Shown: positions 8,455 to 22,264, numbered from the stretch's first letter. The stretch is 64,000 bases of DNA from CAWJTV01 sp963845695 (GCA_963845695.1 CAWJTQ010000025.1:189372-253371); one strand, 5' to 3'. Translations and numbers: made by a program. Notes: generated by a model not told the origin, from the letters alone.

Positions 8455-9480
8455 TACTACGTTCGTCACGTCATTGCTTTCTCGCATCATGCGCGAGGTC
8501 GGGTCCACGGTTTCCTCACGGGCATCTCGGTCCCTGATGACCTCGGACGGGAGTGTCATCCGCCCCGTCTGGCCTCGGCAGCGAACCGCTTCCCAGAGTA
8601 TCACTACCGGGCCGATGGTGGGATGCCTTATTGAAGAGTGAAGGACAAGAACGCCACGCGGCGGTCGCTTATGTCCTGTCTCCACCGATTCGAAGCGCCG
8701 TCGCTCGGGAGATCTCCGGGCTAATCCTGCGACGGATTGCCGCACTGTTGCCATGAGGCAGCGTGGCGGCCGGGGGTGAGAGTTCCGGGATCGCGCATGG
8801 CCGGAGGCAATGGCTTGAGAGTCTGTCCCGGAACCCTCGATAGCCGTCTTGTAGGGTGCTCTGTGAGCACCGAATTTGACAAAGTACGTTGGATCGGTGC
8901 ACACAGAGCACCTTACCAAGACCTTCTGGGACAGTCGCTGAGCTTTCCACCCTGCACGCCCGCGCCACCAGGCTCGGCGACGAATCTCAGCAGCCGTCGG
9001 CGCTCTATTGGGCCTGGGTGAGACGACCTCTTCTCGACGAGCCGCAAGGCGTCTCCGGGGCTCGAAGAACGATGGTGAGGGCACCAGTTGATCGTCCAGG
9101 GCTGCACGCACCCTGGCTACGTCCTGCCGCTCCTCCGGGGCTTTCCGGATCGTCTCTGAACCGGTCGAATCGGGAGGAGGTCCGAGTCCGCTTCGCATTT
9201 GCTCCCCCATGTGCGACTCTGGCGCGGTGGATCGTTGGGCTTGACCCGCTTGAGCGTTGTTCCCGGATTTCGAAAGCGCGGCGTTACCGATCCGTGACCC
9301 ACATCATTCTCCCCACTCCGCAACCCAACTGCCATTTTTGCAGTCAGCCAACACCCCCAAAACTTCCGCTGTCGTTTTGGCAGGAAGCCGCCAGTTTGTC
9401 CGTTGGGCCAACGTCATCCGGAAAATCCTAAACGATTTGCGGTTTGGGTTTTCTGACAAAAACGTGATTGCGATGGCAGA
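8455..9480. other. Kilobase without a recognisable gene
   Basis: Between the tRNA and the dnaK promoter I see no frame with family resemblance. Long open frames on both strands reflect GC-rich composition, and one runs through the tRNA. The stretch holds a palindromic element (8818-8937) and, close to the promoter at 9330-9470, several TTTTTGCAGTCAG-like motifs that could be activator sites. Confidence 0.5.
8818..8937. repeat. Palindromic MITE-like element, family A
   Basis: The outer ends are inverted: AGAGTCTGTCCCGGAA at 8818 pairs with TTCTGGGACAG at 8924-8934. Inside, TCTTGTAGGGTGCTCTGTG (8847 on) pairs with CACAGAGCACCTTACCAAGA (8902-8921). No coding capacity. The end sequence is shared with the larger element at 35246-35501, although the cores differ. 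Confidence 0.75.
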
Positions 9481-9497
9481 TTGGCACGGCCCTTGCT
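9481..9497 (+). promoter_or_regulatory. Sigma-54 (-24/-12) promoter upstream of dnaK
   Basis: TTGGCACGGCCCTTGCT is an essentially perfect RpoN promoter: GG at 9483-9484, GC at 9495-9496, and the TGGCACG-N4-TTGCT layout. Transcription would start near 9508 and leave a ~187-base leader before the dnaK GTG at 9695. Upstream, TTTTTGCAGTCAG (~9334), GTTTTGGCAGGA (~9373) and the inverted form of CGTTTTTGTCAGAA (~9450) look like repeated activator sites. No CIRCE operator is visible. Confidence 0.75.
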
Positions 9498-9694
9498 CTC
9501 GGTGGATGGTCATGAGAGTATCCATGACGAGGCGGTCAGAGCGCGCGAATCACGGGAGCGGGCCCCGGGTTTTTCCACGATCGCCGCGGCCATATAGTGT
9601 GGGGTAGGATTTCCATTCGGTTGGGACGTGGGACTGGGATTGAGGGCTGGGAACTTCGGCTCGTCACCGCACACCGTCGAAAAGGAGACACGTC

Positions 9695-11639
9695 GTGTCA
9701 GAAGGCGAAAAGATCATCGGGATCGACTTGGGTACGACCAATAGCGTCGTCGCGGTGATGGAGGGGAACGATGTGACGGTCATCCCCAACCAGGAGGGGA
9801 GTCGGCTGACGCCGTCGGTCGTCGCCTTCTCGACCAAGGGCGACATCCTGGTCGGGGACCCGGCGAAGCGGCAGGCGATCACCAATCCCCGCGGGACGGT
9901 CTACTCGATCAAGCGGTTCATGGGGCGCCGGCATGAAGAGGTGAAGACCGAGGAGAAGATGATCCCCTACGAGGTGGTCGGCGGCCCCAACGACTTCGTC
10001 AAGGTGCGGGTCAGCGGCAAGGAGTACACGCCGTCGGAGATCTCGGCGATGATCCTCCGGAAGCTCAAGGAGGCCGCCGAGAGCTACCTGGGCCACAAGG
10101 TCCGCAAGGCCGTGATCACGGTCCCGGCCTACTTCAACGACAGCCAGCGGCAGGCCACCAAGGACGCCGGCCAGATCGCCGGGCTGGAGGTCGCGCGGAT
10201 CATCAACGAGCCGACCGCCGCCGCGCTGGCCTACGGCCTGGAGAAGAAGAAGAACGAGAAGATCGCCGTCTTCGACCTGGGCGGCGGCACGTTCGACATC
10301 TCGATCCTCGACGTCGCCGACGGCGTCTTCGAGGTCCTCTCGACCAACGGCGATACCCACCTGGGCGGCGACGACTGGGACGAGGCGCTGATCAACTACA
10401 TCGCCGACGAGTTCAAGAAGGAACAGGGCATCGACCTCCGCAAGGACCAGATGGCCTTGCAGCGGCTCAAGGAAGCCGCCGAGAAGGCCAAGAAGGACCT
10501 GTCGTTCCAGGCCCAGGCGGACATCAACCTGCCGTTCATCACGGCGGATGCCGCCGGGCCCAAGCACCTGGCGATGACCATCAGCCGCGCCCAGTTCGAG
10601 AAGCTCACCGACAGCCTGTTCGAACGGTGCCGGCAGCCGGTCCTCACGGCGATGAAGGACGCCAAGCTCAAGCCGTCGGACATCGATGAGGTCGTCCTGG
10701 TCGGCGGCTCGACGCGGATGCCGCGCGTCCAGCAGATCGTCAAGGACATCTTCGGCAAGGACCCGCACAAGGGCGTCAACCCGGACGAGGTCGTCGCCGT
10801 CGGCGCGGCCATCCAGGGCGCCGTGCTGACCGGCGAGGTCAAGGAAGTCCTGCTCCTGGACGTCACCCCGCTGTCGCTGGGCCTGGAGACCAAGGGGGGC
10901 GTGATGACCGTCCTCGTGCCCAAGAACACCACGATCCCCACCGAGAAGAAGGAGACCTTCACCACCGCCGACGACAACCAGACGGCCGTCACGATCAAGG
11001 TCTACCAGGGCGAGCGGCCCATGGCGCCGGATAACCGGCTGCTGGGCGAGTTCAACCTCGAAGGCATCCCCCCGGCCCGCATGGGCGTGCCCCAGATCGA
11101 AGTGGCGTTCAATATCGACGCCAACGGCATCCTCAACGTCACCGCCCGCGACAAGGGGACCGGCAAGGAACAGACCATCAAGATCCAGTCCTCCGGCGGG
11201 CTGGACAAGGATGAGATCGAGCGGATGAAGCGCGACGCCGACGCACGCCACCGAGGACAAGAAGCGCCGCGACCTGGCCGAGGCCCGCAATACCGCCGAA
11301 CAGCGGGTCTATCAGCTCGAGAAGCTGCTGGAGGAGTCCAAGGACAAGCTCAGCGAGTCCGACCGACGGCCCTCCAGGCGGCCATGGAGAAGGTCAACGA
11401 GGCCAAGAAGGGCGAGGATGCCGCCGCCATCAACCGGGCGATCGATGACCTTCAGCGCGCCAGCCAGGCCATGGCCGAGCACCTCTACTCCGCCGGCTCG
11501 GGAGCCGCCGGCCCGGGCGGTGCTGGACCCGGCCATGGACCGGGCCCCGGTGACGGACACCACCCTGGCGCCGGCCACGATGGCGGTCCGGCGCAAGCCC
11601 GAGGACGTCATCGACGTCGAGTTCGAGGAGAAGAAGTAG
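9695..11639 (+). CDS. dnaK: Chaperone DnaK (Hsp70) with C-terminal frameshifts
   Basis: ATP-driven protein-folding chaperone. The start is a GTG at 9695 with AAGGAG at 9682. The N-terminal ATPase has the phosphate-1 motif GIDLGTTNSVV, the phosphate-2 motif FDLGGGTFDISIL and the adenosine motif VVLVGGSTRMPRV; the substrate-binding domain follows. From ~11241 the helical lid continues in other frames (ATEDKKRRDLAEARNTAEQR, then ALQAAMEKVNEAKKGED, then MAVRRKPEDVIDVEFEEKK), with breaks near 11241, 11367 and 11510. The true stop is at 11639, giving ~645 residues, which is normal. Read without correction, the frame would run on to 11779 as nonsense. Sequence errors are likely. clpB follows directly, so this is a heat-shock locus. 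Confidence 0.93.
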
Positions 11640-11667
11640 GACCCAGTTGCGGTAGTCACGACTGTGA

Positions 11668-11687
11668 CCACGGGCTTGAGCCCGTGG
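11668..11687. repeat. Short hairpin between dnaK and clpB
   Basis: CCACGGGCT-TG-AGCCCGTGG, a perfect 9-bp inverted repeat 29 bases after the dnaK stop. It has no T-run, so it looks more like a short palindromic repeat than a terminator. It may affect read-through from dnaK into clpB. Confidence 0.55.
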
Positions 11688-11789
11688 ATCGGACGGGCCC
11701 GAGGTTGGGGGCTGGCACCCGTCCGACCCACGCAGTCACGTGCCTGGTCACAGGTGGCGGTCTCTTTGTTCGTCACTGACTACTATCCC

Positions 11790-14735
<2,946 letters not shown>

Positions 14736-15520
14736 TAAACCTCATGCGGTAGGCCACTTCCTCGATGCAGGCGACCTTGAGTCCCTGACGCGATTCGATG
14801 GCCTCAACGTAATTGGCCGCCTGGATCAGCGACTCGGTCGTGCCCGTGTCGAGCCAGGCGAACCCACGGCTGAAGGTCTCGACGTGGAGCTGGCCGAGGC
14901 TCAAGTAGGCTCGATTCACGTCGGTGATCTCCAGCTCGCCCCGCGGCGAGGGCTTTAGCCCCCTGGCGATCTCCACCACGTGATTGTCGTAGAAGTACAG
15001 CCCTGTGACCGCGTAATGGGACTTGGGCCGCGCCGGTTTTTCCTCGATCGAGAGGACTTGCCCCTGCGGCGTCGAACTCAACAACGCCATAGCGCTCGGG
15101 GTCCTTGACCGGATAGGCGAAGACCGTCGCCCCGTCCTCGCGGCGGGCTCGTTGGAGCATCCCCTGGAACCCCTGGCCGTAGAAGATGTTGTCGCCGAGG
15201 ATCAGCGCCACTCGGTCGCCGCCGACGAACGACGCGCCGATCAGGAAGGCTTGAGCCAGGCCGCCGGGGTGGGGCTGCACGGCATAGGTGATCGAGATCC
15301 CCACCTGGCTGCCATCCCCCAGCAACCGCTCGAATCCGCCGATGTCGTCCGGCGTCGAGATCAGCAGGATCTCGCGGATTCCGGCGAGCATCAGCGTCAA
15401 CAGCGGATAGTAGATCATCGGCTTGTCGTAGACCGGCAGCAATTGTTTGCTGACCGCCCGGGTGATCGGATAGAGCCGTGTCCCCGAGCCGCCGGCCAGG
15501 ATGATGCCTTTGTGAAACAT

Positions 15521-15856
15521 ATGCTCAACCTCGGCGGATTCTCGACGTTTGGATCATGCGCATCACCATCGATCACCGAGCCGGACACCGGATCGGTCTG
15601 TCGAGCCCGGGACTGTAGCCCCAGCCCACCCATGCGTGCGTTGACGCGCAGGCCAGCGGGATTGCAGAAATCATAGGACAGGTTCGCCCTCGAGTTCAAG
15701 ATCGGCCGCCGCAACCCGATCCGCAGGTCCTCGGCGACGGCCTGGCTAAGGCAAGCGACGTTTACCACCGGCAACACCGCTTGTCCGGGGCGATGGCTAC
15801 GGGGTATCTTACAAGCCCTGACGCGAGTTGCCCTTTGGTTCAACAGGTTTGGACAT
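15521..15856. other. Divergent rmlA-rmlB intergenic region
   Basis: About 335 bases with no convincing gene. A minus-strand open frame crosses the region, but only its stretch LSQAVAEDLRIGLRRPILNS has a protein-like look and it has no family match I know. It should hold both promoters. Confidence 0.35.
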
Positions 15857-16866
15857 ATGGACTCAGTCATTCCGATCCGACGGATTCTGGTGACCGGAGG
15901 ATGTGGATTCATTCGGCGCGAACTTCGTGCGATATGAGCTGCAAACCGACCCCTCCCTCGAGGTTACCAATCTCGATGCGCTGACCTACGCCGGCAACCC
16001 CGACAACCTGGCCGGACTTGAAGCTCAGCCGCGCTACCGCTTCGTACGTGGGGACATCGCCGACCGATCGGTAGTGATGCCGCTGGTACTGGCGGGTGGC
16101 TTCGATGCGATCGTGAACTTCGCCGCCGAGAGCCACGTCGACCGCTCGATCGACGATGCCACACCGTTCTTGCGCACCAATGTGGTCGGGACCCAGTGTC
16201 TGCTGGACTCGGCCCGAGCGGTGAAGGTCCCGCGCTACGTTCAGGTCTCCACCGACGAAGTTTATGGCACTCTGGCGCCCAACGACCCGCCATTCTGCGA
16301 GACAACTCCGCTGACTCCCAACAGCCCGTATGCCGCCAGCAAAGCCGGGGCCGATCTCCTGGTTCGCGCTGCTCACCACACATTCGGGCTCGACACCATC
16401 ATCACGCGATGCTCGAACAACTACGGCCCCTACCAGTTCCCCGAGAAGCTCATCCCGCTGTTCATCACGAATGCGCTGATCGGACATCCCTGTGCCGGTC
16501 TATGGGGACGGCCGGCAGGTGCGGGACTGGATCCACGTGCTCGACCATTGTCGGGGGGTGGATGTGGCGATGCGGCGGGGCCGCGCCGGAGAGGTCTACA
16601 ACTTCGGCGGACAAAGCGAGCGATACAATATCGACGTGACCCGCGAGATCCTACAGCACTGCGGTAAATCCGAGACCCTGATCCGTCACGTCACGGATCG
16701 GCCGGGCCACGATCGCCGCTACGCTGTCAACTGGGCCAAGGCCAAAGCCGAGCTCGGCTGGTACCCGACTGTCCCGTTCGGGGAGGGCTTGGCTTCCACC
16801 GTGGCCTGGTACCAGGCCAACGCCCAATGGGTCGATCGTGTTCGCTCCGGAGCTTACTGTGCTTGA
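15857..16866 (+). CDS. rmlB: dTDP-glucose 4,6-dehydratase (two frameshifts)
   Basis: Converts dTDP-glucose to the 4-keto-6-deoxy sugar. The start ATG is at 15857, giving IRRILVTGGCGFI. An extra base near 15915 breaks the Rossmann motif, after which the sequence continues as GANFVRYELQTDPSLEV. The catalytic TDE is in VSTDEVYGTL and the YxxxK in YAASKAG, with NNYGPYQFPEKLIPLFI downstream. A second break near 16488 leads into PVYGDGRQVRDWIHVLDHC and TDRPGHDRRYAVN to the stop at 16866. About 336 residues, which is normal. With rmlA it forms a divergent pair, but rmlC and rmlD are not in the window. Confidence 0.92.
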
Positions 16867-16940
16867 GGACAAACTCGGGGACGTAAAGGCTCGTTTTCGG
16901 GAGGGCGATCGTGCCGAGACGTGGCTGGCGGGCGTACCCT

Positions 16941-16964
16941 CCTTCCCGAGCCGCTGAGGGAAGG
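16941..16964. terminator. Hairpin between convergent genes
   Basis: CCTTCCC (16941-16947) pairs with GGGAAGG (16958-16964), between the rmlB stop (16866) and the end of the convergent secreted-protein gene (16999). It has no long T-run on either strand. Confidence 0.4.
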
Positions 16965-16998
16965 AATTCCCCCCAGCCCGCTCGATACGCGATCCGGT

Positions 16999-17502
16999 CT
17001 ATCGATCCTTCTGCTTCTGCGGGTTCTCCTTGAGCGGGTTCTCCTTGGGAGGTTTCAGCGGAGACTGGTGTTCGCCCTTCTTAGGAAGTCCTCGGGTGGA
17101 TGGATAGAATCCAACCGAACGACCAGCCAGATCCTTCCTTCCAGTGGGATCACCGGCAAACATCTGGGTCGCGGAACCCGACTTACGGGAGGACGATCGG
17201 CGAGAACGCCCCTTGGAGAAGATCAACGGCGGAGGAGGCGGTGGGGTTTTCCCAGTCGTCACTTTGCGAGAACTTGTCCGCCCCGGCGTCAGACCCGGAA
17301 TCGCCGGGGGCTGGCTGTGGGCCGACCCGCTCTTGGCATGAACCTTCGAGGTCAACTTGCTGCTGGCCGACCCGCTCCCGGCGTGAGTCGTCGTTGACGA
17401 CTTGGGGGGCAAAGTGGTGCTCTTGGTTTGAGCGCTCGCGCTCGCAATGGTCAAGCCGCCGATGATGCCCGTCGTGACGAGGAGTGTGGAGATTCTCATC
17501 AT
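16999..17502 (-). CDS. Secreted low-complexity basic protein
   Basis: 167 residues. A clear signal peptide (MMRISTLLVTTGIIGGLTIA) is probably cut after ASASA. The mature part is rich in Ser, Lys, Pro and Thr (KTPPPPPPLIFSKGRSRRSS) and ends in a repetitive PPKENPLKENPQKQKDR tail. No domain is recognised. Such sequences are often disordered and may interact with the cell surface or with polyanions. The signal peptide supports the frame and the start at 17502. Confidence 0.65.
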   Translation of the reverse strand: MMRISTLLVTTGIIGGLTIASASAQTKSTTLPPKSSTTTHAGSGSASSKLTSKVHAKSGSAHSQPPAIPGLTPGRTSSRKVTTGKTPPPPPPLIFSKGRSRRSSSRKSGSATQMFAGDPTGRKDLAGRSVGFYPSTRGLPKKGEHQSPLKPPKENPLKENPQKQKDR

Positions 17503-17929
17503 TGATCACCCAGGAGCCCTGAAGAATCCACCCAGGCACGTCGCTCGAACCAATGCACCGCTCGACGTACACGATCTAGCTTATCATCCCCCGAAACCCT
17601 AGAATCTTCAAGGGGGTGAGCCCAATCTTCGAGGCTTCGCGGAGAGCCGGGAAGGGGTGGGCGCGCGAGCCTGGCGCAAGGCCCGAGCTCGCGGATCATC
17701 GGATCAACCTCGTCTCTGTTCACGCCGGATCTCCTGACACAACCCGTTGTATTGATCGTGGTTGTGGCGGAAACCCCCGTCCCGCTGATGGACTCGCGAG
17801 TTCTTGGGCCTCAGGCTCCAGGCGACACTCCGCCGCCCCATTCAGGGGCTCAGAGACGTTGATATGGATCAACACGAGTGTTCGACACGACCTCGAAAGC
17901 AGTCGTGTTCCTTGGCGAGGAGCAGGATC
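17503..17929. other. 427-base intergenic stretch
   Basis: Lies between divergent genes. Overlapping open frames on both strands lack family features or ribosome sites. The promoters for the genes at 17502 and 17930 should be here, but none stands out. Confidence 0.4.
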
Positions 17930-19179
17930 ATGTCGATGTTACAAAGAATTGTGCTGGCTTTCGCGGCCGTTTCGATGGCGCTCGGCGGGGTCTGGCGGCA
18001 CGCGATACTGACTCGGACGACCCGGTTCTGCCTGCCGATGCTCCGGCCGTCCAGCAACAACCGGCCGAGGAGCCGAAGCCGGTCCGCGCTTTGAAACTCA
18101 CGGTCGTCAGCAAAGCGGATAAGTCCTCCTTGCCGGGAGCCACCGTCTGGGTGCGTACCCAGGGTGGTAGGGTTCACACCTGGGAGGGCACGACCGACGG
18201 CGAGGGACGCTACACGGTCGTCGCGCCCACTGCGGCGACCGGCGGTTTCGACATCTCGATCGCCTCCGCTGGTTACGCACTCGGTGGTCTTCGATCGAGC
18301 GTCGGTGTAACAAACCACACCCTGGCGCTCGAGCCGGCAAATACGATCGGCGGCACGGTGCGCGACGAGCATGGCCGCCCGATCGAGGGCGCTCGGGTGT
18401 TCGCCACGAGTTATCCATTCGCGATCATCTGGCCGGAGATGTACACCAGCCCGAACAGCGAGGTCGCCATCGCGACGACCGATGCCCAGGGGCGCTGGCA
18501 GTCCAACGCTCTGCCGACTGACACGCGACCGGAAACGCGGGTCAGGGTGCTGGTGACACACCCCGATCACATCAATGCCGAGTTCGGCACGACAGTCGAG
18601 AAGGCCCGCGCGTCCTCGAGCGAGCAGGTGATGAAAACGGGCCGATCCGTCGCCGGCCAGGTCTTGAGCCCGTTCGGCCGCCCGGTCGCGGGGGCGACGG
18701 TCGTGGTCGGAGTGCAACCGTGGGCCGGACTGCGGCCCTGGGAGGGGATGTACTTGCGGCTCGCGACGGATCGGGACGGCCAGTTCCGCACCGGCCGATG
18801 CATCGATCCGTTGCACCCCAAGGCGGTCCTGATTGTCCAGTCCTCCGGCCTGGCCACGGCTGCACGTGAGATCATCGTGATGCCGGAGACCCCGCCGCAG
18901 GTCATCCAACTGACCCGTCGCCGGCCGATCGCGGGCCGCGTCGTCGATTCTCAGGCCCAACCCGTGGCGGGAGCCGCCGTGGTGTCCAGCCCGTACGCCT
19001 TCAACGGCCTGCTGGACTGGGATGCCGAGACCGACGACCACGGCCGATTCGTCTGGTACGATGCCCCGACGACCGAGACGGTCCTCCTCAATGTTTTCAA
19101 GCCACCCTTCCGACCCACCAGGGGTATTGCCGTTGAACCGGAAAAGCGCGAGGTGACCATCACCGTGCGCTCGCCATAG
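17930..19179 (+). CDS. Secreted carboxypeptidase-regulatory-like domain protein (frameshifted N-terminus)
   Basis: The start at 17930 has AGGAG just upstream and gives a signal peptide (MSMLQRIVLAFAAVSMALGG). One base shift near 17990 joins this to the main frame (DAPAVQQQPAEEPKPVRALK). The rest consists of repeated beta-sandwich CarboxypepD_reg-like modules: LPGATVWVRT...TDGEGRYTV, GRPIEGARVFATS...TDAQGRWQS, GRPVAGATVVVGV...TDRDGQFRT and AQPVAGAAVVSSP...TDDHGRFVW. These are about 90-110 residues each. The pattern is typical of exported planctomycete proteins located next to ECF sigma genes. It is probably an extracytoplasmic partner of the downstream sigma factor. Confidence 0.8.
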
Positions 19180-19292
19180 CACCCGTCGCTGTTCCCATCG
19201 GTCGAGGATTCTGAGAAAACTGTGTATGGGAATCCTCGCGGGGACCCTTCTTATTCGGTAGACAGACGGCAAACTCCCGAGGGACCCCGGCC

Positions 19293-21762
19293 ATGCCCAA
19301 GCTCTTGCAGTTGACCGCCCTGCGGCAGATCCAGCGTGTCTTTGGCGAGGGGACGGCCACCGGGCTGTCGGATGCCCAACTCCTGGAGCGGTTCGCCGGC
19401 CATCGCGACGAGTCGGCGTTCGAGATGCTGGTAACGCGGCACGGTCCGATGGTGATGGGTGCCTGCCGGGGCGTACTCCATAACCCGCACGATGCCGAGG
19501 ATGCCTTCCAGGCAACCTTCCTCGTGCTCGCCCGCAAGGCGCGATCGCTCTGGGTCAAAGGCTCGCTGGCGAGCTGGCTCTACCAGATTGCGATCCGGAT
19601 CGCCGTCCAGGCCAGGGCCGACTCTGAGCGCCGTCGGCGACTGGAGTGCCAGGCTACCGATGTTCGGGAGCGCGAGGACCGTACCACGGGGCGCCCCGAG
19701 CCGGACCTGATCCCGATGCTTCACCAGGAGATCGACCGGCTTCCCGAGAAGTACCGCGCGCCGGTGATCCTTTGCCACCTCGAGGAGCTGACGCACGAGG
19801 CGGCCGCCCAGATGCTGCACTGTCCAATCGGCACCGTGCATGGTCGTCTGTCTCGAGCCCGAGACTTACTCCGACGCCGGCTGATTCGGAGAGGAGTGGC
19901 CTTGCCGGCCGGTCTGGTGGCCTCTGTGCGGATTGGCAGCGATTCATTGGCCGCGGCGGTCCCGGAGCCGTTGCGGAAAGCGACCGTCCGCGCGGGGCTC
20001 AACCTCGCGGCGGGGCAGGGGATCTCCACCGCGGTCGGTTCCACGACCGCAGCCGCGCTGCTCACTGCCACGTTGCGGACCATGACCTTGAGCACATTCA
20101 AGACGGCCGCGGCGTTCACGTTGGTGATCGGCCTGGCCGTCGGAGCATCGCTGTTCATCGGCAGGAGCCCGGCCGGCATGTTCGCGATGGCCGAAGAGGC
20201 GCCCGGGGCTCGCCGAGCGGCTTTCACAAAATCGCCGTCCCGAACCGATGCCGAGGCAATCCAGGGGATCTGGATGGTCACAGCGATCGAAGAAGTCCAT
20301 CATCAGCGGAGCGATGAAGAGAAATCCTACTTGAAGGCGGGCCGGTTCACCATCACCATCACGGCCGACCGGCTCACGTTCGACGTCGACCAGAGCGCGA
20401 CGAGCTATCGCCTGGATCCTTCGAAAACGCCCAGGCAGATGCTCTGGAGCAAACCCGATGATCCCCATGGACGAGTGGTCGCGATCGCGATTTATGAGCT
20501 CGATGGAGACGACCTGAAGATCTGCCTAGGCCGCAATCGAGGAACCGAGCTCATCCCGCTGCCTGAGCCGCCCCACGGCTTCGACATCAAGTCCGAGCCT
20601 CCGGGGACGTCCCCCACCTTGTTCGTGATGAAGCGCAAGCCGCCCGCGGACCCGCCGACTCGTCGTCCACGGAATCGCGCTCTCCCCGCAAAGTTCGACG
20701 ACGGGTTACACCATCCGATCTTGCGGGGAGGGAAGGACGAGCCGCTGTTTGTTGACCTCGATACCGGCCATTTCCTGAGTCCGCCGTTCGACCTGGAGCC
20801 CGCCGATCACGGTCTCCCAGTGGCCCTGCCCAATCTGGCGTTCCCGGAGAAACTCAAGGAATGGGTCCGCCGCCAGGGAGTCGACGCGGTCGTCCAGACC
20901 GACGGACGCACCATCACCTTGCTCGGACTGGAGATGGAGGACGGCCAGCCCGTGCCGAACCCCAACGTCTGGCCGTCCCTGGCACCGGCCGACGTCCTCA
21001 GGTCGATCGAACCATTCCCCGATCAGCCCCGGCGCCTCAATCTCGAGAAATGGCCCCGGTTCGCTCGCACGTTTCGGAAGGACGCCCCACCGTTCGTCTT
21101 GCCGTTCCTCACTCGTGAGGGAAGCCTCGGCATTCTGGAACTCAGGATGGATCGCGACGATCCCAAGCATGCCGAGGGCATCCGTCTGACGTACCAGATC
21201 GGGCGTGAGAGGATTCCACGTGACCAAGCGGCAGCACCGGGACGAGCGGCTCGACAGGCACCCGCCCAGGCCCTGCTGGACGATCGCGCGGGGCTCGTCA
21301 GCTTGCAGTTCTGGCAGGGAGGAATCGTCCTGACCCGGCCGGGGTGTCCGGAGTGGATCGAGGTCGATCAGGGCAAGGTGGTCGTGAAGGTGAATCGCGT
21401 CGGACGTGCCGGTCCGCCCGACGCTGTCGAGACCTTGATCGAGGCATCACGGCTGGTGACCGATGTGATGGACCTCGACGGCCGACGATTGCGAGTCACC
21501 CTTCTGTCGCGCGAAAAGGAGATGACCTGTCGTCGTATCCGCGACCGGCTCGTGATCGGCGAGGGGGACTTCTGGCTGCGCAGGGAAGGTGGAAGTCAGA
21601 AAGGGTTCCGTCATCGCGGCCGACGGAGACGTGGAATTTGGGGGCCTCCAGAAGCGCTCCGTCATTTCAGCCGATCGGTTCACATTGGATTTGCAGGACT
21701 TCGGGAAACTCTCGAAAGATCCCTCTGATCGTGATCCCATCGAAAAACTGCGGAAGCGGTAG
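19293..21762 (+). CDS. ECF sigma factor fused to a membrane anchor and sensor-like domains
   Basis: An N-terminal ECF sigma core: region 2 (LLERFAGHRDESAFEMLVTR, DAEDAFQATFLVLARKA) and region 4 (LPEKYRAPVILCHLEELTHE, then IGTVHGRLSRARDLLRRRL), about residues 25-195. A transmembrane segment at ~270-290 (AAAFTLVIGLAVGASLFIG) is followed by a TIGR03067-like domain (AIQGIWMVTAIEEVHH, then GRFTITITADRLTF) and further beta-rich sequence. The uninterrupted frame ends at 21728, but after ~21580 the coherent sequence (EVRKGSVIAADGDVEFGGLQ to IEKLRKR) continues in another frame to 21762. One-protein sigma/sensor fusions are typical of planctomycetes. The start at 19293 has GAGGGA upstream. Confidence 0.85.
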
Positions 21763-21877
21763 GGCATTTCGGTCGTGTAGAGTGATCGGAGTTGAACCTC
21801 AACTCCTCGTGCGGAGCTCACCGGGAGGGTCGAGCCATCTGGTGAACTTCGCGACGAATCGCTTCATTTCGACGCAC

Positions 21878-22264
21878 CTACGCGCGGGAAACGGTAAGAT
21901 CGTTCTCGACCAGGGATAGCTCGAGTCGAAGCCCCAAGGCCTGGGCATAACGACTCAGCGTCTCGAACGTCGGGTTCGGGTTCTTCCCTCCCTCCAGCCG
22001 GCTCAACGAGGCCAGATCGATCCCGGATCGGCGGGAGAGTTCCGAGAGACTGAGCCCCCGCGGTTGCCGCGCCTCCCTCGATTCGATGAGCCCCTTGAGC
22101 AAGGACTCCTCGGCGGTCAGGGTCATGATCCGATCGGGGTCGATCTCACCGCGCTCGATCAGAGTCTGGGTCGAGGGCCGATCTCGGAAGAGTTCCCGGG
22201 CCCGCTCCTCGTCGGCGATCTCCTCGGCCGTCCGAGGCCGGGCCTTGATTCGTTTGAGTGTCAT
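21878..22264 (-). CDS. XRE-type antitoxin of a toxin-antitoxin pair
   Basis: 128 residues. The N-terminal part is charged (RPRTAEEIADEERARELFRD); the C-terminal half is a Cro/C1 helix-turn-helix: LSLSELSRRSGIDLASLSRL, then GGKNPNPTFETLSRYAQALG. This layout, with a pre-HTH region and a terminal LRLELSLV, is that of HigA-like or 'XRE family' antitoxins. It sits 4 bases downstream of its partner on the same strand, in toxin-antitoxin order. It probably represses the operon and neutralises the toxin. Confidence 0.75.
   Translation of the reverse strand: MTLKRIKARPRTAEEIADEERARELFRDRPSTQTLIERGEIDPDRIMTLTAEESLLKGLIESREARQPRGLSLSELSRRSGIDLASLSRLEGGKNPNPTFETLSRYAQALGLRLELSLVENDLTVSRA

Noticed and set aside
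8254..9210. 318-codon minus-strand frame
   Set aside because: It runs straight through the tRNA-Asn and a palindromic repeat and has no family features.
9698..11290. 530-codon frame opposite dnaK
   Set aside because: Exact antisense of dnaK motifs; high-GC third-position bias produces such mirror frames.
15415..15912. 165-codon minus-strand frame across the rmlA-rmlB intergenic region
   Set aside because: It crosses the starts of both rml genes, has no ribosome site and no recognisable domain.
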